Origin: Larus michahellis
Taxonomy: Eukaryota > Chordata > Aves > Charadriiformes > Laridae
Assembly: GCF_964199755.1 (NCBI RefSeq)
Contig: NC_133929.1
Location: 5,411,806-5,475,805, forward strand
Direction: 5' to 3'
Length of the DNA stretch: 64,000 bases
The notes under the pieces were generated by a model. That model worked only from the letters and a program-made list of their open reading frames with translations. It had not been told where the DNA came from and did not search any database. Positions within the stretch are counted from its first letter, which is position 1. Each line of letters begins with the position of its first letter. Of the stretch, positions 59,180-64,000 are shown piece by piece. Position numbers and translations under genes: made by a program.

Positions 59180-60324
59180 TGTGGAATAAATACTAAATTG
59201 GCTAAAAATACAGCATTGTTCACACATTAAGGAAAAGTATAAAATCAAGAGGCTTCTGAGGTAGAAAATAGCCACAGCTGGCATGAAGAATACATCTGTG
59301 GTTCCCTGATAACCTACATAAGGTATGGGACGGAATGCAATTATTCTGCGGCTTTACCTTATGATGTATAGCGGATATGGGAATGGGATGATACCATGAA
59401 ACAGATAAGCTGCCAATTAGCTGCCCGCTAGATGCTCAGAGCCAACTTTTTGTCAAATTTTGATGAAATGCTGTCCTTTGTGTGAACTTTGCTCATTATA
59501 ATGTCATTATAATACCAAAACACACCTCCATCCCGAAGGCTACCCGCCTCCAAGGTGCGACCACTCCTTCTTGAGTCTGCGCCCTGAATTTCTCGTAAAC
59601 TATACCTTTAATTGTGAAGCGAGAGAATTTTACACCAATCATGATAAAAGTATGTATGACTAAAGTCACTCAAACTCCACCTTGAAGATAACAAAGAGTA
59701 TAAAAATAGCCCAAGAGAAGGGGGATACCCAGGGAAGGCACCATCTCAAAGAATTCCATCACTGACTTCTGGGAGCAGTCGACGGGCTGAGCCTCTCTTC
59801 CCCCCCATAGGGACGCCTTTGGGTAAGACTTAGACTATACCGAGCGCTTCCTCGGGAAACTTAGAAATTTCTCTAAAGACTCTCTTTTCTACATTTAGAG
59901 CCAGGCTGTATCGTTTATAACTTTGTCGTGCGTTTTGTATATGTAACAATACTTTCATTTGCACGTGCTTTGCAGACAGTGTATTTATCACCGGCAATCC
60001 TAAGAACTTATATACCTGTTGTTTAAATAAACTGCACTTTTTTAAGTAGCTAGTCATTTCAGTTTCTCACTGAACGCGACCAAAGACTTGAGAGTGGCCG
60101 TGCTAGTTCAGGAGCATGACTAGACTGAAGGTGCAGTCCACTATTAGTGTATCCAAATCATAACAGTTTAATGCATATTAAACGCGACTGGACTGATAGT
60201 GCTGAATTGGGCATCACTCAGAATTTAAACCTAGCTGCACCTGGCCTCCTACCTCGGTGAGGAGTGTTAGAACGCAAGGGGGTTTATTTTCTGCCAAAAC
60301 TGCTTTGCCCCTTTTCACACAACA
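59180..60324 (+). mobile_element. Solo LTR, family b (1145 bp)
   Basis: Starts TGTGGAATAAATACTAAA and ends CACACAACA, with a perfect 5-bp duplication GTGAG at 59175-59179 and 60325-60329. It has TATAAAA at about 59699 and AATAAA near 60027. It matches the solo LTR at 372-1536 over its full length with small indels. Confidence 0.93.
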
Positions 60325-61275
60325 GTGAGAGAACAAGTTGTATAACCTAAATGGTACATGAACTCTGTAACTGGCTGTGTTCTCTCCTACAGCAATGAAC
60401 TGCTTTTCTGTTCTGACCTGATCAAAACTGCATTCCAGTTATTCCACGGCATCATTTACCTCTCTCTAGCACCATATCACCTTTACAGTATCAGTGATAT
60501 TGTAGACTGCATTCAAACAAGTTATACTGAGGCACTATTAAAAAAAACAAAAACCAAACCTAACCTTATTGCAGGGCTACTACCACAGGGACCAGTTTGC
60601 AGCAACTAATCACCTCTGAACTTGTTTATATTGAGTCCATGTACTCACTCACCTATGCTGACGCACAACTCTCTAAATAAGGACTGATTAGAGTTTTACT
60701 GTATTAGCTATGGCCTTTTATGCTTCACGTAATTGAATATGTACTGTTCTGCTATCAGCGATGTTTGTTAGATGGAAAGCACTGTTTACTTTGACCACAC
60801 TTCTAAACCACTGCTGTCCACACCCAGAAAGAGTACAAGCTAGCTTCCTAGGAGGAAAAGAAAACACCAAAAAAACCCAACCCAAACCAACAAGGCGGGA
60901 AGTGCAGGCTAAAGCCCGACTTAAAGGTTGGGACAGAAAGATAATTGGTACTACTAAAATAACTTAAGTATTAAAAAGCTCAATGAAGTTTTTAATATAC
61001 TAAACACCTTAGGACAAGCTTAAACCATAGAGATAGCTTAAGTCACTGCAGGATAAGTAATCACATTACAACCAGCATCAACTCCAGAGTCCAATAGTTT
61101 GGGGCTCTTGGAGGCTAGTCTGAGTATTACCTATCACTGCCACCTTTCTTTTCAGATTACTTAGCTGCTATTTAGGAACTAGTCAGGAGCAGTTGCAAAA
61201 CTCACTTGATTTACTTTTAACTTTATATTTTTGTAAGAGTAACTCAAATAAGGGTCAGAAACTTACGACTGCAAG
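60325..61275. other. Intergenic DNA downstream of CKS2, nothing recognised
   Basis: AT-rich sequence of about 950 bases with an A/C-rich run near 60865. No further exon, CR1 or LTR signature is visible. It is on the 3' side of CKS2. Confidence 0.6.
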
Positions 61276-61740
61276 TGTCGTGGTTGAGCATGACACATTG
61301 CATGGGTGCTCACTCACCCCCAGGGGGATGGGGGAGAGAATCAGAAGAGTAAAAAAAAAAACACCACAAAACACTCATGGGATGAGATAAAGACAGTTTA
61401 ATAAGTAAAGCAAAAGCCACATGTGCAAGCAAAGCAAAACAAGGAATTCATTCAGTACTTCCCATTGGCAGGCAAGTGTTCATCCATCTCCAGGAAAGCA
61501 AGGCTCCACGGTTACTTGAAGACAAAACACCGTAACTCCAAACATCCCTCCCTTCCTCCTTCTTCCCCCCAGCTTTATATACTGAGCATGACATCACGTG
61601 TCATGGACTATTACTTTGGTCAGTTGGGGTCAGCTGCCCCAGCTGTAGCTCCTCCTCTCCTCTCCCCCCCCCCCACAGGGCAGTATGAGCAGAAAAAGCC
61701 TTGATTGCTTAGAAACTAAAAACACCAGTGAGCTATCACA
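61276..61740 (-). mobile_element. Solo LTR, family f (465 bp), 3' of CKS2
   Basis: Plus-strand ends TGTCGTGGTTGAGC...GCTATCACA. The TATA box reads TATATAAAG on the minus strand (plus CTTTATATA near 61573), so the LTR is in minus orientation, the same as CKS2. A C-run lies at 61664-61674. The flanks GCAAG and CTATT do not match, so no target duplication is confirmed. It lies about 200 bases beyond the likely CKS2 polyadenylation signal. Confidence 0.75.
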
Positions 61741-61944
61741 CTATTCCCAAATCCAAAACATAGCACTATACCAGCTGCTAGTAAGAACTCTGTCCCAACT
61801 GAAACCACAACAGCAGGCTAAAACAATTCCTGCATAGAAACAAAGTAGCTTTGCCAAGTTAAATTTTTTTCCTCAACTTTTTTTTCCCCCTCTTCTAACA
61901 TGTTAGACAAGAATATTAGTTTTGTCTGGTTAATTAGGACATTC

Positions 61945-62341
61945 AGGTTTTACAGAGCATTAAAAGTTTATTCCTTTATGCCTACTACTGAACAGATGGA
62001 GCCATTGAATTTGAACATGCTAAACTGTTTAGTAGAAAAGTGTGAAAGTTATTGAACACAGGTAATGAGATTATCTAGTCAGAACATGCAATATGTAAAC
62101 TTAAACAAATTAAAAAGTCAAACAGGCAATTCCATTAAAGATAACTTCATTAATCTTTTAATATCATTGCAGCCTACTTGGAATTGCATTTGACTGAGCT
62201 TTGTAGCTGTAAATAATACATCTCATGCACGTGTATGGATGTATGTTTTGTACACTTTCAAGTATTCACTGAATACTACCAACATGTATACACTCATACA
62301 CGTAAAGCTCTAAAAGATTTAGGAGATTTCTAGAAGGCAGT
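61945..62341 (-). other. CKS2: Probable 3' UTR of CKS2
   Basis: AT-rich sequence after the CKS2 stop codon. The plus-strand TTTATT at 61967-61972 gives AATAAA on the minus strand, a plausible polyadenylation signal about 370 bases after the stop. The exact cleavage site is inferred. Confidence 0.6.
61967..61972 (-). promoter_or_regulatory. CKS2: Candidate polyadenylation signal of CKS2
   Basis: AATAAA on the minus strand. It is the first such hexamer at a sensible distance after the stop; the AATAAA formed by the stop codon region itself (near 62338) is too close to be used. Confidence 0.5.
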
Positions 62342-62394
62342 TTATTTTTGTTCATCCTTTGGAAAGGGTCTTCTGAAAAGAAGAATATGTGGCT
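62342..62394 (-). CDS. CKS2: CKS2 exon 3 (final coding exon)
   Basis: CKS2 is the small subunit that binds cyclin-dependent kinases and helps them act on phosphorylated substrates. On the minus strand the exon follows a TTTATTTTCAG acceptor (AG at 62395-62396) and reads (G)AG then PHILLFRRPFPKDEQK and a TAA at 62342-62344. This is residues 63-79 of a 79-residue protein. The EPEPHILLFRRP block is the strongly conserved C-terminal strand of the Cks fold and includes the hinge (HEPEPH) region. Relative to human CKS2 as I recall it, two residues differ near the end (F for L at 73, E for Q at 77). The coding phase joins exactly with exon 2 (E63 is split G|AG). Confidence 0.95.
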
Positions 62395-63709
62395 CTGAAA
62401 ATAAAATTGAACAAAGCGTCAGCCTGTCACTCAAGTCCTGATTACAGATACTTCTTTGATTTAAAAGAGCTTGAACAATAATTGAAACTTCCCGTCAGAT
62501 AACAAGCAGACTAAGAAATCAAGTCCACAGGAAGGTCTCCATGTATGGTATTTCCAGATCAACTTTGTAGTAACCATGGAATAGTCACAGATGCCTTTGA
62601 AAGTTTAATACCAAAAGTTGGCAGTTTCGTAAGCTTAAGGAAGTACTAAAAAAAAAAACCAAAACCACAAACAACACAAAACAAGCAAACAAGAAAACCA
62701 CACACACAAAAAAAACCCCACAAAGCCAGAAAACCCCAACACCCCAGCCCCAAACAGCAGAAGTGGTACCAGTTCTGTCTCTACACTGGGCTATTTGATG
62801 AACTTCATCACTGTAACTTGCTCCAATAAAGTGGTGATTCTGTCCTGGTCAAGTATGTACTAAGTGACAAGCATCAAAAGCCACTTTAGTTATCAACAGA
62901 AGTTGACTACATGAACATTGACTTAATCATAAATACCTTCAAAAAAAGCTCAAGTATCAAAGGTGCCCAGATAAGACAAACACTGGAAGATTAGGCTAAT
63001 TACTACTACTGGTTCTTTGGAAGCTTGGAACTCCATGGGACTAATTGCAATTCATCCACCACCAGTTAAATCACCAGTTAGTCACAAGACTGACTAAAAA
63101 GGTATTTAGAATGGTTGTTCTCAGTATTTTATACTTAGCGAAGTTTTAGAGCTTCACAGCTCAGTAACTGAAAAGACCCTGGCTTCAGTGTAGCTTTTAG
63201 CAGGCAGTATAGCTAGAGCTCAAACTATACTACAGATTTTTTTCATAGCATTGATACAGGACCTCATCTAGGTGAGCATCTATTAAGGTTTTGTATGAGG
63301 TAGGTATGTCAATTTCATTATACAAAGATGTGCTGCTACATCAAGTTTGGGGCAGTCACTGAGATACTAACATAACTCAAGATCTCACCAAAACCTCTTT
63401 TTATAGACAGAGATAGGAACATATTTAAATCTAGTGTGTTTTGTCTGCTAAGAGGCTGCAGATACCTAGAAGGAAGCTAGCATTTTGCACGTCCAGTTCC
63501 AAGAGTGAGGGGTGAAGGTTTAGAATAAAGGTCGCTACACTACTTATGTTGGTAAAAATAACAGGCAGATAAAGAAGTCTAAACATTTAGCAGGAAACTC
63601 CAATTGGATTCTAGAGGAAAGTAACTACACACTGAGCTTCAGTTTCAAGCACCAGAGGTGTGGTATTTTAGACTCCTTTGTTCATCTTGTTTTATTTAGC
63701 TGTGCTTAC
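62395..63709 (-). other. CKS2: CKS2 intron 2
   Basis: 1315 bases bounded on the minus strand by GTAAGC at the donor (63709-63704) and TTTTCAG at the acceptor (62401-62395). It contains an A/C-rich simple stretch at about 62648-62755 and no recognised CR1 or LTR, in contrast to the DNA outside the gene. Confidence 0.9.
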
Positions 63710-63837
63710 CTGGCTCATGGATCATGTAGTGAACCCAGCCAAGACTTTGCTGAACACCAAGTCGTCTCCATTCCTCTTCGGACATTAAATGAGTTTTTGG
63801 TACTTGCTTTGAAAGTTCTCTTGGCAGCATCACATGT
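63710..63837 (-). CDS. CKS2: CKS2 exon 2
   Basis: 128 bases on the minus strand, between an acceptor CTTCTACAG (AG at 63838-63839) and a donor CCAG|GTAAGC. It encodes the last base of the Arg20 codon, residues 21-62 and the first base of Glu63. The wording [20 protein letters not shown] and [19 protein letters not shown] identifies CKS2; the paralogue CKS1 has different residues at the RELSKQ and EEEWRRL positions. Conserved Cks anion-binding and kinase-binding residues lie in this exon (RHVMLP, the SEEEWR segment, W54-type GWVHY). Exon 1 (residues 1-20) must lie beyond base 64000. The gene has real introns, so it is not a processed copy. Confidence 0.96.
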
Positions 63838-64000
63838 CTGTAGAAGTTTAATTATTAAACTCATATTGCACACACACCAACACCTGTCTTAGTATACACT
63901 AGAAAACTTGCACAAATCCATACTGAAAGACAATAAGCAAGTTCAGTTAACAAATACCAAAAACCTCCTAGAAAGAAGCCTACAGTGTTAATGGATACTA
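63838..64000 (-). other. CKS2: Start of CKS2 intron 1 (window edge)
   Basis: The 3' end of intron 1 on the minus strand, leading to the CTTCTACAG acceptor. Exon 1 and the promoter are outside the window. Confidence 0.85.

Noticed and set aside
62336-62344. AATAAA on the minus strand at the CKS2 stop codon
   Set aside because: It overlaps the stop codon and would leave no 3' UTR; the hexamer at 61967 is better placed.

Overview
This window looks like bird genomic DNA. The evidence is a dozen CR1 retroposons carrying the bird-type (ATTCTATG)n 3' end, several families of endogenous retroviruses (ERVs) and long terminal repeats (LTRs) of avian type, and one unmistakable single-copy vertebrate gene at the right edge. 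That gene is CKS2 (CDC28 protein kinase regulatory subunit 2) on the minus strand; exons 2 and 3 are inside the window and exon 1 lies beyond base 64000. From general knowledge, bird CKS2 lies on the Z chromosome, so the window is probably sex-linked. By my tally about four-fifths of it is retroelement, which fits a W chromosome or another low-recombination segment better than ordinary Z. That chromosome call is inference.

Layout. 1-4189: nested LTRs and a degraded CR1. 4190-6612: AT-rich DNA with nothing recognised. 6613-10200: an LTR fragment, a CR1 tail and a class I-like ERV remnant (integrase and env) carrying a solo LTR. 10210-23132: one minus-strand CR1 split by three LTR-element insertions, one of them a nearly complete class I ERV (12638-21456) with two LTRs, primer site, gag-pro-pol-env and a 4-bp target duplication. 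23133-29911: a cut LTR, then two CR1s meeting head to head; the right-hand one has a nearly complete ORF2 broken by a single missing base. 29912-36314: minus-strand ERV-L pol pieces, LTRs and non-repeat DNA. 36315-43861: an ERV-L provirus with a 5' LTR, a Lys-type primer site, an unusual gag and a decayed pol, but no 3' LTR. 43862-47813: a CR1 and a second ERV (RNase H, integrase, env, probable 3' LTR) carrying a solo LTR inside its integrase. 47814-50911: AT-rich DNA, a solo LTR and a CR1. 51260-58140: a near full-length CR1 with a second CR1 inserted in its RT domain; the inserted copy keeps an open frame of over 800 codons. 58141-61740: two solo LTRs in otherwise unassigned DNA. 61741-64000: the 3' half of CKS2.

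The only gene likely to serve the host is CKS2. Everything else with coding character is CR1 ORF1/ORF2 or retroviral gag/pol/env, nearly all broken by stops, frameshifts, truncation or later insertions. Target-site duplications and restored reading frames allow a relative order of insertion in several places. I found no RNA genes, CRISPR arrays, operons or prokaryotic features. Copy numbers for CR1 (1-12) and letters for LTR families (a-h) are local labels, not database names.
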